In this document: positions 40,467 through 53,400 of the stretch, piece after piece
Layout: each line of letters begins with the position of its first letter
Numbering within the stretch: position 1 is the first letter of the stretch
NCBI GenBank assembly: GCA_023374045.1
Contig: CM041780.1
Span: 173,605,339 to 173,669,338 of the forward strand
Origin: Limonium bicolor
Taxonomy: Eukaryota; Streptophyta; Magnoliopsida; Caryophyllales; Plumbaginaceae
DNA length: 64,000 nucleotides
Reading direction: 5' to 3'
The notes under the pieces: model-generated
Told to the model about the DNA's origin: nothing
Databases searched by the model: none
What the model saw: the letters and a program-made list of their open reading frames with translations, nothing else
Translations under genes and position numbers: made by a program

Positions 40467-43400
40467 TGAAATACCCCTAACCTTTAAATAATTAAATAAT
40501 CATAAATAAGTATTATTTAGGGGATTATTAAACTCTAATAAAAGTATATAAACACTTGGGTGTTAAAACGCACCTAAACTCCTTAAGGTCAAAAACGAGC
40601 GTTAAAGCCCGACCTTAAGCTAACCAAGTTATATAAGCTATAAAACTCATACGAAGTTAATAAAAGATCATTTTATGACCTATAGAACACAAGTCCTCAG
40701 TTAGAACTGAGTAAAAATACAATATGTCTGGGAGTTCCCTTAAGGGCCCCTTAAGGCCCGAAAGTCCCAGAAATACTTTATTAAATAAAGTAAAGCATTA
40801 CACTTCATTCTAAATACACAATAACACTTTAATGAACATTTAAGATGAATTTCTCAAGATAAATTCTCAGTTAAAGACAAAGTTCTCGGAGGTTCCCGAT
40901 GAGGGCCCCATAAACCCCCGGGAGTGCCCCAGAGAGGTACCGAAGTGGCACAAACTCCAATATAAATCATTCTAAGAGTTCCTACCATCAATATTCATTA
41001 TTCCAAAGAGGGTACTCAAGCTACTTTCTCAAAAATAAACAAAGTGCTCGGACGAATTTCTTAACGCTCCTTTTTGCCCCGGGAGTGTCCCGTTAGCCCG
41101 GAAATTGAGTTACAAGTTGTTATAACCCATATAACTTAATGTAACACCTTAACATATTATTATTGACTATAAAAAATGTTAATAAACACTTGGAACTCAT
41201 AGCGACTAATTAATTTCCAGAAAATTCTTAAAGCACAAAAACGCACCTTCGGGTGTCACAAAAACGCGTTCTACGCAATTGCCTTGAAGTTTTTGAGGAG
41301 CCACGAGTTGATAATCTTAAAAGGGGATAAATTAAACATCTAAATAAATTAATTCCAGTACTAAATTCATAGTACAAGTGGGGGCGATTTTTGGTTCAAA
41401 AAGGTACCTAAAATCAGCATTTTTACCTTAAAACTTTCCACCTTTTACCATGATGTATATGTACCAATTAAATGCTGGAACCTATTACACATATTAGTAT
41501 GATCTTAGTACAACATAGTGTAACAAAAAAAATTAAAATCTATCCCCATTTGGCCTCTATATGGGGCACCATTTAGGGTCTGTTTTGACTAGATTTTACT
41601 TCAAAATTGCCTTATGGAATGATGAATCACCTTAGATGTACCATGTGATAATATGTCAATTTAAATCAGTAAATGGACCTCCATTGCAGATTTCCCCTAC
41701 AAGAAAACAATGAAGATTAGCTTATTAAGATAATGGGATGCAAATCATAGTCTATTTTTGACTAGGCAATTAAACAAAGAAAACAAGTTGCTCCATTGGC
41801 ATGTGATTGCCGATTTGAATCAGGAAAAGCGGGAGTACGATTGCTAATAAATTAATCAAATACAATGAACATGTACCTAACTAATCTCTTATCTCTTGTT
41901 CAAGAACAAACAAAAATCAACTTGTCTCTTATGGCACATGGTGGCCGATTTCAAAAAGAAGAGAAGGTGTATATGCCTTATTAAAATCAAGCTAAATACC
42001 TACCTATCTAGCCATGTCCTAACGCCTTCAACCAGCAAGAGTCCAGCCTATGTTCAGTCCATATGGCCGATTTTTACAAGGGAAAAGAAGGCAATTATAA
42101 CATGTTAGTCACCTTAGGAAATTAAAAGAAATACCTACCTATCTTGCTCTTTGTCTTCTTCTTTCAAATTTTCAAAGTAAGCTCCATTATTCCTTATAGC
42201 CAGCCGTAAGTCTAGTCCAATTAAGAGACTTTGGAGCTAAATAATGAAGTCAAATAAAACAAGACAAAGACATTAAATAATGACATGTGACATACCAATT
42301 ATTCCCATCTTGATTCAGCCTTGTCTTGCCTTAATACCCTACGTAAGCTTGTCATTCTTTCCTTGCCCACTTCACCGAATTGGTAAGCATCCTCTTGCTC
42401 TCTCTTTTCTCTTCCTTCCTTTTAAGTTAATTTCTTAGAGCTTCTAAGCTCCATTAATGGTGTTTTAAGTTCTAACACCATTTTAACGTAATTTCCTAGT
42501 TAAATATCCTAAGTCTTGAAGCAAGAAATCATCTAGCAACTTCTACAAATTTTCGCCAAGCAGAAGAGTTCCAAGGAGGTTCCTAGATTCAACAACAACA
42601 CAAGGAACAAACAAGATCAAGTTAAGGTATATTTTTGTGTTGAAAATCCTAGTAAATTACCTTAAGCAATTTTCAAAAATTAAGAGCTTCTAATTCCATA
42701 TTCTCTTCATTATTTTCATGAAGGAAACTTGGATCTACAATCATCCCAAGGTGTACCAAAATACCTTGTTAAATTCCTAAGGTAAACTCTTGCACAATTA
42801 CTACAAATATTATTTATAAATTCCTGTTAGAAGTCTAACAAATGGATCTCCAACATATGTACAAGGAAGCCGAAATACCTTCATCAAAATAGCATTTGAA
42901 GAGCTTGGAATTCAAGGAGAAATCAAGTACAAGAATTGTCTTGATTTAAGGAGTAAGTTATATAATTAAGATTTATTAAGCTTAAGTTTGTTTTTAGCTT
43001 CAAACTTTGGTATAAAAATTATGTATAACTTCTAATTATATTAAGGCCGAAAAACATTGGATTAAAATGTCAAGAAAATAGTTTATAACATATAAGGTAA
43101 GATTATTACCTTAAGGTATATATTTATGTCACCAAAAATTTATTAAGATACATAAAAGTTCAAACCAAATACTCTAGGGATAAAATGTTCTATTTTGAGT
43201 TTATAATCATTCTAAGTCATTAACATAATTTTTAGAAGTGTTATATGGCTTATATACATTAATATGTATTTATTATAAGGTTTGAATCAAGTTTTAAAAC
43301 CATATGATAAAACATAATTAAAGCCGAGAACAATATGTGATGTTTGGTGAATTTTGAAATATATATAAGTGTATTAACTTATATTATAAATTTTGGGAAC

Positions 43401-44771
43401 ATTAAAAATAGCTACAAGTATTTAAATGACTAGTTTATAAAGTTATGTGGTTAAAATGTGAATTTTGAAAAGTTTGAAGTGCTTAATAATAATTGCCAAG
43501 AACATAAGGGGTTCTTTGGCATAATTATGATATAATATAAGGTAGGAATTAATTTATGAATTTTGGTGAATTTAAATAAGTGTTTAAGTATTTAAATAAC
43601 ATTTTATAAAGTTTTGGGGCTATTTTGTGATTATTGAGAAGTTTGGGATATAACCGAGAATATACATGATTTTTATGGTATTAAAGTATTAATTATGAAA
43701 TTAAGTCTTGGTCAAAGTGTTGACCAAAAACTTTGGGTTAAAATGATTTATGACATAAAATATTAAGTTTATAAAAGTTTTGGGGTGGTTATATAATTTA
43801 TGAAAGTTTAGTTATAAAAACCGAAAAGATTAAGGGGCGAATTCATAATTAATAAAATTATAAGGGCCTTTCCGTATTTTAAGAAATTAAATATTAAAAC
43901 TATAGTTTATGAATTAATATGTAACTTATATAAGTTCTAGGGTTAAATTGTAAATAAAGGAAAGTTATTTATTAAAACCGAAACTATGTGTGGTTTATGA
44001 TAATTGCAAGAATTAGTGGGCACAAATTGTAATTTCTAAAATTTGATATGGTTAATTAGTAAATTTAAAAGTTATATGGTTATTTGATAATTTATAAAAT
44101 TTGTTGGGTACAAAGTATAAATACCGTATTATTATGGTTGGTTTTGCAATTTAATAAAGAGAGGAATACAGATTAAGTAATATAATGTATTATGGAGTAT
44201 CATATAAAGTTTATAAATAAAGGTGGTTATATAAAAATAACCAAATGATATAATATAAATAATAAGTGGAAACAATTATGAATATATAATTAATGAGGAA
44301 AGGATATACCATATAATGGAAATTCATTATCACATGTGGATATCACATAAAATAACGAACTATTGAACTACCTAGAGTCACTGTAAAATAACAGGGGGAA
44401 ATAAAGAACATACATGATTAGTATATTACAAGTATTAGTTCTACAGTGACAGTACTGTAACATTTAGTGAACAGTGTATTAATATTATCCATTATTGCAT
44501 GTATAAATAACAGCGTACGGGAAAGATTACTAGAACGTGAATTGTCAAGCTAGCTGTTACTACGGTGAACGGTATGTTAATTGTGTGGTCTGAATGTCCT
44601 AAGGATTTTCCTAAGGTCCAGACGGGTATGCTTAATTGTTAAAGAACGATATCTGTGATTTTGTGTATATTATTTTGTATACGGTATTGCTCATACACTG
44701 TTGCGATTACTCTACGCGAACGTCTTATGACTGGAAGTTTATACATCTAAACTGAAAAAAAAGAGAGACTA

Positions 44772-47700
44772 ACTCACTACAAGAAAAACAGTAGTATCAG
44801 AGACGGAAAATTCCTACGGAATTTTTCCGTCTGTAAAAAACCCTTTTACCTACGGAATTTTCTATGTATTTCCTACGGATATAGTATCAGACGAAATAAA
44901 CAATTATAGTGATATTATCTACGGAATCTGGACACATTAGACGGAAATATTTCTGTAGGTAATATTCTAACCGCGAAAATGAAATTTTTGAATCGAAACA
45001 ATTACTGTAGATGAAATTTCCAAAACTTTTACCTGCGAAACTAACTCAAAATTCCGTAGGAAATACTGCATATAACTTGAAAACAACAGTGTTTTATTCT
45101 CTTCCATTGCTCGCGATCCTAACTGGCGATAAGGAACATATACACTCTGCGCCTTCACTCTCTTCTCTCTTGCTGCTCGCAACCCTAACTGGCGATAAGG
45201 AACATTCATCGTCTTTATCTTCTTTCATTGCTCGTGATCATAACTGGAGATAACGAACATATGCACTCTGCCTGCCTTTCCTTCTCTTCTGGTGTTTGCG
45301 CCTTGTAGAATTAAATCTGGACTGCTTCAACACACTGCAAGCGGTAGAGACACAGGTAATGTAATCGAGCTTATCTATTCTGGATTATCTTGGTAGAAAT
45401 TTGTTTAATTTTGTTTATTGTCATCTGAATATTGCAACCCTAACTGGTGGTTAGGAACATACAACCTTGCACCTTCATTCTATTCTGGTGCTTGCGCCTT
45501 CATTCTCTAATATATGTAGTTTTAAAATTCAGCATTTTGCTCGATATTATACTGTCATTTGGTGTGTAACTTTTCATTGGCTTCTCATTTTTTGGCTGAC
45601 GGTGAAGTGTGTTGGTTGGGTATAATTAGCTACAGCTTTCTTGTGGTTGTGTCACGAGCTACTCCGTAGCTACCCTGCATCAGAGCTGTTCCGAAGTTTG
45701 CTGTACATATGAGAATGTGGTGCAAGTGTTGAGGTGCTGTTTGATTTTAAGCTATTGCGACTATCTGTAATTTTTTTACCAATTCAGTATTTCCTGGTTT
45801 GAGAACAACTCTTTTTCTGAAGTGTTATAGTAGCTAAATGGTCTTGTTTTTTTGGGCATTCAGCCATGTTTGGGTCTGTTAGGCAATGAGACGACATCAG
45901 TACGGTGGACATGCATTTTTTGATTTCTGTAGCTGTAGCAGATTGCAAGCTGTACACAGCACAATTTTTTTTAATTTCTGTAGTAGTAGCAAATTGAAAC
46001 TCTAACTGGAGAATGAAGGCAATGTTTATGTAGCAGAGATAAATCTGATTTGTATTGCATTTTGTTGATGTTTCTGTACCAAAATGCCCAACACTTTAGT
46101 TGAGTGAGTGAAAATAGACGATGACAATGAAGCTGTAGTTTATCAGAAAAAACAAACCAACAGGGGAAACAAACAAAGAAGCAGAATCGTTGTTTGGACC
46201 AACTTGAGGAATCGATGTATCCATGAGAGAGGCAGCACAACAGTGATTACGTTAACTTGAAGGAAGATAAGATTACTATAGAAAACTAAATCCCCTACTA
46301 CTGTAAATAAAAAGTATAGATTAGGAAAGCCATAGTGATTAGAATAGAAATGTCAAATGTTTAATTCCAAGGTCTCGTTTTTTTCTCACCTTATCATACA
46401 ACTATATTAGTGTTAGATGCCATACTTACTGACAGGTAAATTCATTTCACGGATAGGAATAGGTTACTAGTAGTATCAAATACTGTAACACTTAACTTTG
46501 GTAAGTAGCATTGCTTGCAGTTAAACCAATCGTGCTTTGTTAAGAGAGGTTGGCGCAAGAGGGCGGGTGTTGTAGGATCACCTTCATGCGTAACTACATC
46601 GCTTTGGCCACCAACTGGTTAGCACTCAAAGGTTGCTTGTCTCTCCCAGTGTTCTTGTTTGATAAATATGTTTCCTCTATAGTTTTTTTTTATTTTTCAA
46701 AATATGTATCACTAGAAAATTGCTGACTTTACTCTGTTGAGCTTCAAATATAGCCTTCAAGTAAACGCACAGAAGCCTAATTATGAGATATTAAATAGAA
46801 ACATTTACGAGTGGCAGATGACTACAATGTAATCCAACTCAATCAAGTTCCAAACAGATTTTTGGAGCATGCAGATGTAAAATAATATAATATAAAATAG
46901 AAGGAATGATCACCTGGCCAGTATCTTTATCATGATTATCTGCATCTAAATTATTTTCGTGAGTGTTGCCCAACTTTCTTGATCTTATAGCATGAAGATA
47001 AGCCTGAGAAGGAGCAGCACTACTAGATGCGACAGACACAGCCAGATGACCAAGAGAACCTCATCTCTCCCATACTGCTTTTATTGTTTCCAACATCTAA
47101 AATCTTTATAATTTCTGTGGTCCAGCTACAATTTGAGACTGCATCTTCAGTTTTTTTATGGTTGCATACTAGTGGCATGAAGGGAACTCACCATTTGCTG
47201 TTTCAGATTTTGGACTATTATTGTTTTCCAGGCAAGTGTTTGCTCCCTGTTTTGTGATTAATATTCTGCTCTTCGATCCATTAGACTAGTGATTTTGAAC
47301 ATGGCTCCTATGAAAGTCTAAGTTTAGTGGGATAGTTTCTATAATTTTTGTTGATTTTGGCTTTTAGCGGCAACATAATCACCATGTTAGAGATGAGAGG
47401 AGACAGTAACCCCACTTTTTTTTCTTTTATCTCATAATTTATGCATTTAGATTGTTTATTTTTAGACTGCTGCATTGAGTTTGTAGGGAAAACATCAACT
47501 TGACTCCTTCTATCCCGTCTCTCTGGAGTTACGGGTGGATTATTGGAAGTAGGTATGCATTACTTGACCAAAAAAAGTATGTGTGCATTTAGTATTGGTT
47601 TGTAGATCTATATCCCTTTTATTTGCTTCAGCTAATGGCAAAAATGGGTGTATTTGGATAGATATTTGCTCAAATACAATTTACATGATTGGTGTTTGAT

Positions 47701-49800
47701 ATTTCCAGGTTTCTGAGATAGCTAGACGTTTGCTCAGTTACGATTTTGTAATGAAGTGATGAAGACGGTAGAACTTTACATCTAGATTAACTTCTTATAG
47801 AAGATGAGTTTCTACCCAATGACATGAATTAACCTTTTTGGCATTTTTCTAGAGTATAGAGTTCTCCTGGTAATTTGATATCATCAAGCTTTGCCTTGGG
47901 TTGAAACAAACTCGTATGTTTATGTGAAGATAGAAAAACGATAGTAGTATATAATGCTATGGGAAATTGGTGTAATTTGATATCATCAAGCTTTGCATTG
48001 GGTTGAAACAAACTAGTATGTTTATGTGAAGATGTGGTTCAGTTTTGAATGTTTTTCAGATTTCTATTGCTCTTATATGCAAGGCCTTGCTTGTTGGCTT
48101 GTTTGATTCATAATCATAAATAACAATTGAGAGGTGTTGCAATTTTTATATATGCACTGAAATTGAAACATCCTTCAATAAACTAAACAACACATTCTGT
48201 ATTATCTATTCTACGATCTCTTATGCCTTATGAATTTCAGTATCTATTTATCTGCCAAGTGGTGTGCTTCATACTTCATGAGGTTGTATATTGCAGTTGC
48301 TCTTTTAATCTAAATAGCACATTCTGTAGTGAAGTTCACTTCAGCGTGAAGATGGAACCAACCTCTTTTGCCTCTTTCTTGATTTTGTCATAGAAGGAGG
48401 GAATCCTGCAGAACCTTCAAAAAAGAAGAACATACTGATTAATGATACTGTGTTCAAGTTAGGTGTAGACACACTAGCTAGTAGCTGTGCACGGAAGTGA
48501 AGTTCTTCATTGCTCTTATATAGGTGTAAACAGCACAACTAGTATGTTCATTGCTCTTCATTGGTTTCAATTTTGTTCTATTCTGATTTCACCTAGTTGT
48601 CACTGAAATGAATAGATCTATTAGAAGTTAAGACTACTAATTTCTTATTTCATATGAAGACTCCAGCTTCCTCTGGTCTTGAATCTGATGCTCTCCCATT
48701 TATTGTGATTCTCTATACTTCATTAATTTTATTTTATATCTCTTCATTACTATTCCAGACTAGCATTGCTTGCGTATGCACCTATTTACTGCTAAATGGC
48801 ATGTGACTTATCTTTATTGATGATCATCGCTTGGTTGTTGTCCATGAGCTAGTAGTTGTGCATGGAAGTGAAGTTCTTCATATTTAAGTAGTCATGTTTT
48901 TTTTTATTTTGCAGATTTGAAGTATTGAATTCAAGGGACGTGAAGCTGTCAAGTGAAGAATATGTGTTTTCTATATGATGCAATTGTGAAAATGATTGTC
49001 AGTCATCGGTAAACTTGAATACTGTGAACATTTTGGTAGGATTTGGGTGTTGTGTAGTATTCGAATTCTTATCAGAAACGTCTTATAGTTTCCTTTTCAT
49101 GGAAACATTTGCTAGCTAGTTATGAAGAATATTTCGGGGAATGTTGGAACTATGGATAAAACTGCTTTAGCTATGAATGTAAAATGTCACAGGTGTTTCA
49201 GCAATGTAATAGTTGTTTATATATATATTCAGGTTATATGTGTCTTGTTTGTGAAAATTATTAGGTACACATTTCGTAGGTGATATAACTTATTGTTGAA
49301 GATTTCGTAGGTAATAAGGTTATCTGAGACGGAATTTTCCGTAGTGATATGTAATTCTGAGGTGAGACATTTCGTAGGTAATAATATCTGAAACATAAAA
49401 ATTCTGTAGGTGATAACCATTATCTGAGACGGAACGTTTCGTAGGTGATACAATTTTCTGAGATAGAGATTTCCGTAGGTGATAACCATTCTCTGAGACG
49501 GAACCTTCTGTAGGTGATATTATTTTCTGAGACGGAAATTTCCGAAGGTGATAATTATTTTCAGAGACGGAACATTCCGTAGCTGATAACTATTTTCAGA
49601 GACGGAAAATTCCGTCTGTAAAAGTTAAGAATATCACCGACGGAATTCGTTTTCACAGACGGAATAGTATTACCGACCCGATTATTACAGACGGAATTTT
49701 CCTACGGAATTTTCCGTCTGTGATTGTCATTACATACGGAAATTTGTCTTTTACATACGGAATATTCCGTCTCTGATACTGCTGTTTTCTTGTAGTGACT
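44772..49800. mobile_element. Non-autonomous CACTA element (CACTA-2) in the 3' LTR
   Basis: A 5023-bp element (44775-49797) starting CACTACAAGAAAAACAGTAG and ending CTGTTTTCTTGTAGTG, flanked by ACT (44772-44774 and 49798-49800). The uninterrupted target is visible in the 5' LTR (AACTGACC near 32395). Both subterminal regions are dense in GACGGAA and TTCCGTAGG motifs. The interior has no transposase frame. Internal repeats of AACCCTAACTGGCGATAAGG lie near 45115-45240. The body has splice-like and T-rich tracts but no long open frame, so any transcript would be non-coding or strongly decayed. Confidence 0.93.
49255..49790. repeat. Subterminal repeat array of CACTA-2
   Basis: About a dozen direct copies of a unit of roughly 38-45 bp built on TCTGAGACGGAA...TTTCCGTAGGTGATAA. 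Each has an inner palindrome (GACGGAAnnTTCCGTC-like). A shorter cluster of the same motifs in inverse orientation lies at 44800-45060. Such arrays are the expected binding sites for the CACTA regulatory transposase protein. Confidence 0.85.
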
Positions 49801-50100
49801 GACCTTTAGGTATTATTAAACCTAACTGGTGGTCAACTGTTATAGTCTTAACTCAAGGATTGGATATTGTATCATTGACTAAAGGGCTAACTTATAAAGA
49901 GAGGAATCCAGATTGTTTCGACTTTCTGGTTGCGCATCGTGATCACTACGAGGGACTTCAATGGGGAGTCACTCAAGGGAATCCATTGTCCACATTCGAC
50001 GATGGCGGAGGGCACTGCCGTTGGTGCACAGGTTCGACCGGATCGGTCAATGTATTATCCAGGGCCATAAGGTCAGCTGGTAACGGTTCCATTGGACCCA
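49798..50100 (+). other. Conserved LTR block with short open frame (copy 2)
   Basis: Counterpart of 32405-32700 in the 3' LTR, directly after CACTA-2. The open frame is 89 residues because of a small indel near its end. Same Cys/Gly-rich core (DGGGHCRWCTGSTGS). Confidence 0.45.
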
Positions 50101-50473
50101 GGAGACTACTGTCCATTAATAAGTTTTAAGGGTTGTCTTGACATGACGCCTGAGGTGGAAATTAATTGGAAAATTTAAGTGGATGGTTAAAGGACAAGGG
50201 CCAGGAGGCCAACTAACAAGTGCAGTTTAATACGCGTATCATATTGATTTCTGTTATGGATTGTTGGTATCTGAATACTGGTTGTGGTTGTTATTATGCA
50301 CTGATGTTTGCAGGTGGACTATTGTGTGAATGTTTGATGTTACAGTTATTTCTGTTATTATTGTAAACCGGTATATCATGTAAAGAATCTAATATCAAGA
50401 TGGCTAAAATGACTTAAGGAATCTAGATGACTTAGGACTACATTTAGCATACCAGCATTTCGATTGCTGAGCC

Positions 50474-53400
50474 CTTCATGAAATACCCCTAACATTAAAT
50501 AATTAAATAATGATAAATAAGTATTATTTGGGGGATTATTAAACCCTAAGAAAGTATATAAACACTTGGGCGTTAAAACGCACCTAAACTCCTTAAGGTC
50601 AAAACGTGCGTTAAAACCCGACCTTAAGCTAAACAAGTTATATAAGTTATAAAACTCATATGAAGTTAATCAAGGATCATTTTATGAACTTTGAAACACA
50701 AGTCCTCAGTTAGAACTGAGTAAAAATACAATATGCCCGGGAGTTCCCTTAGGGGCCCCTTAAGGCCTGAAAGTCCCGGAAATACTTTATTAAATAAAGT
50801 AAAGCATTACACTTCATTCTAAATGCACTATAACACTTTAATGAATATTTAAGATGAAGTTCTCAAGCTAAATTATCAGTTAAAGACAAAGTGCTCGGAG
50901 GTTCCCGTTGAGGGCCCCATAAACCCACAGGAGTCCCCTGGAGAGGTACCGAAGTGGCACAAACCCCAATATAAATTATTCTAAGAGTTCCTATCATTAT
51001 TATTCACCATTCTAAAGAGAATGCTCGAGCTACTTTTTTCAAAAATACACAAAGTGCTCGGACGAATTTCTTAACGCTCCTTTTTGCCCCGGGAATGTCC
51101 CGGTAGGCCGAAAATTGAGTTATGAGTTTATATAACCCCATATAACTCAATGTAACACCTTAAAATATTAATATTGACTATAAACAATGTCAATAAACAC
51201 TTGGAACTCATAGCGACTAATTATTTTCCAGAAAATCCTTAAAGCACAAAAACGCACCTTCGGGTGTCACCAAAAATACGTTTTACGCAATTGCCTTGAA
51301 GTTTTTGAGGAGCCACGAGTTGATAATCTAAAAAGGTGATACATTGACCATATAAATCAATTAATTCCAGTACTAAATTCATAGTACAAGTGGGGGCTAT
51401 TTTTGGGTCAAAAAGGTACCTAAAATCAGCATTTTTACCTTAAAACTTTCACCTTGTACCGTCATATAAATGTACCAAATAAATGCTGGAACCTATTACA
51501 CATATTAGTGTGATCTTAGTACAATATAGTGTAACAAAAATCAAGTTAAAAATCAGTCCCATCTAACCTTCATTGTGGGCTCCATTTATGGTCAAAATTG
51601 ACTAGTTTTGGCCTAGAAAATTGCTTAATAGATAATGACTCATCCTATCATGTATTATATGTTAATGTATTAAGCAAGTGCAGTCAATTAAGCCTCATCT
51701 ACCGTATGACCTGCAAGACAACAACAAAGGAATAAGTTAAACAAAAGTTATAAGAATTTAACACACCAAAAGTAATGCTAGATTACAATAATGTAAAGTT
51801 GCAAGAATAAAAAAAAACAGCCATGTTCTACCTATTAAGGCTGCCGATTTTTATGCATAAACAAGGGGAATTATTGCTGTCTACTTGATCAAATAATACA
51901 CCACCTAACTAGCATGATCCCTTGCCTAACACAAACAAAAATCAAATGGACCCAAACAGCATTACATTGCCGATTTCATATAGGGAAAAGATGAGATTGA
52001 TTGCCTCATTAATTAGTCAAGGGAACATGTACCTAACTAGCATAAATATATGTCTAATATAAACTAAACAAGAGCCACCTACAGCCATATGCAACCGTGA
52101 ATGACTAAGGAAGAAGACAACAAATGACATAGAATTGTCTAAGAAATTCAAAAGGAAATACCTACCTATATCTACTCTTGTCTTCTTCTTTCAATTATCA
52201 AACAAATCCATTGATTCTTCCTTTGTTATCAGGCGTAAGTCTAGCTCAAATGAGGGACTTTTGTAGTCAATTTTTTGAAATCAAAAATCAAAAGCAAATT
52301 ATAGAATAATGCCATGTGACATAACAATAATTCTCATTTGATTCCTTCTCTTGTTTTGCCTTAATACCCTACGTGAGCCTTCATTCTTTCCTTGCCTTCC
52401 TTTGGCCGATGGGTAAGCTCTCTCCTTCTCTCTTTTCTTTTTCCATTTGCTAAGTAATTCCTTAGAGCTTCAAAGCTCCATTAATGGTGATCTAAGTTCT
52501 AACATCATTTCTATGTAATTTCCTAGTTAAATCTACTAAGTCTTGAAGCAAGAAATCATCCTAGAAACCTTGCTAAAATCGCCAAGCTTTAGTGCTCAAG
52601 GGAGGTTCCTAGATTCAACAACAACACAAGGAACTACAAGATCAAGTTAAGGTATATTTCATGTTGAAAATCCTAGTAAATTCCTTAAGGTCATTTCCAA
52701 AAATTATAAACTTCTAAATCCATATTCTCTTCATTATTTCATGAAGGAAATTTAGATCTACAACCATCTCAAAGTCTACCGAAAATTCCTTGAAAAATTC
52801 CTAAGGTAAACTTTTGTAAAACTACTCCAAATTTTATTTATAAATCCTTGTTAGAAGTCTAACAAATGGATCTCCTAAATATATACAAGGAGGCCGAATT
52901 CTTTTCATCAAGATAGCATTTGGAGAGCTTGGAATTCAAGGAGAAATCAAGTACAAGAATTGTCTTGATTTAAGGAGTAAGTCTATATAATTAAGGTTTA
53001 TTAAGTTAAAGCTTGATTTAAGCTTCAAACTTTGGTATAAAAAAATTATGTATAACCTCTAAATAAATTAAGGCCGAAAATCATGGGTTATAATATCAAG
53101 AAAATAATTTATAACATATAAGGTAAGATTATTACCTTAAGGTATAAAATTTGTGTCACAAAAATTAAATATGATGCATATAAGTACAAGCCGAATTATC
53201 TAAGGATTAATTGTTCTATTTGAGTTTATAATCTTTCTAAGTCATTAGCATAATTTTTAGAAGTGTTATATGGCTCATATACATTTATATATATTTATTA
53301 TAAAGTTTAAAACAAGTTTTAAACCTTATGGTAAAAGAATATTAAAACCGAGGAGGAAATGTATTATTTGGTGATATTTGAAGTTTATAAGTATATTAGC

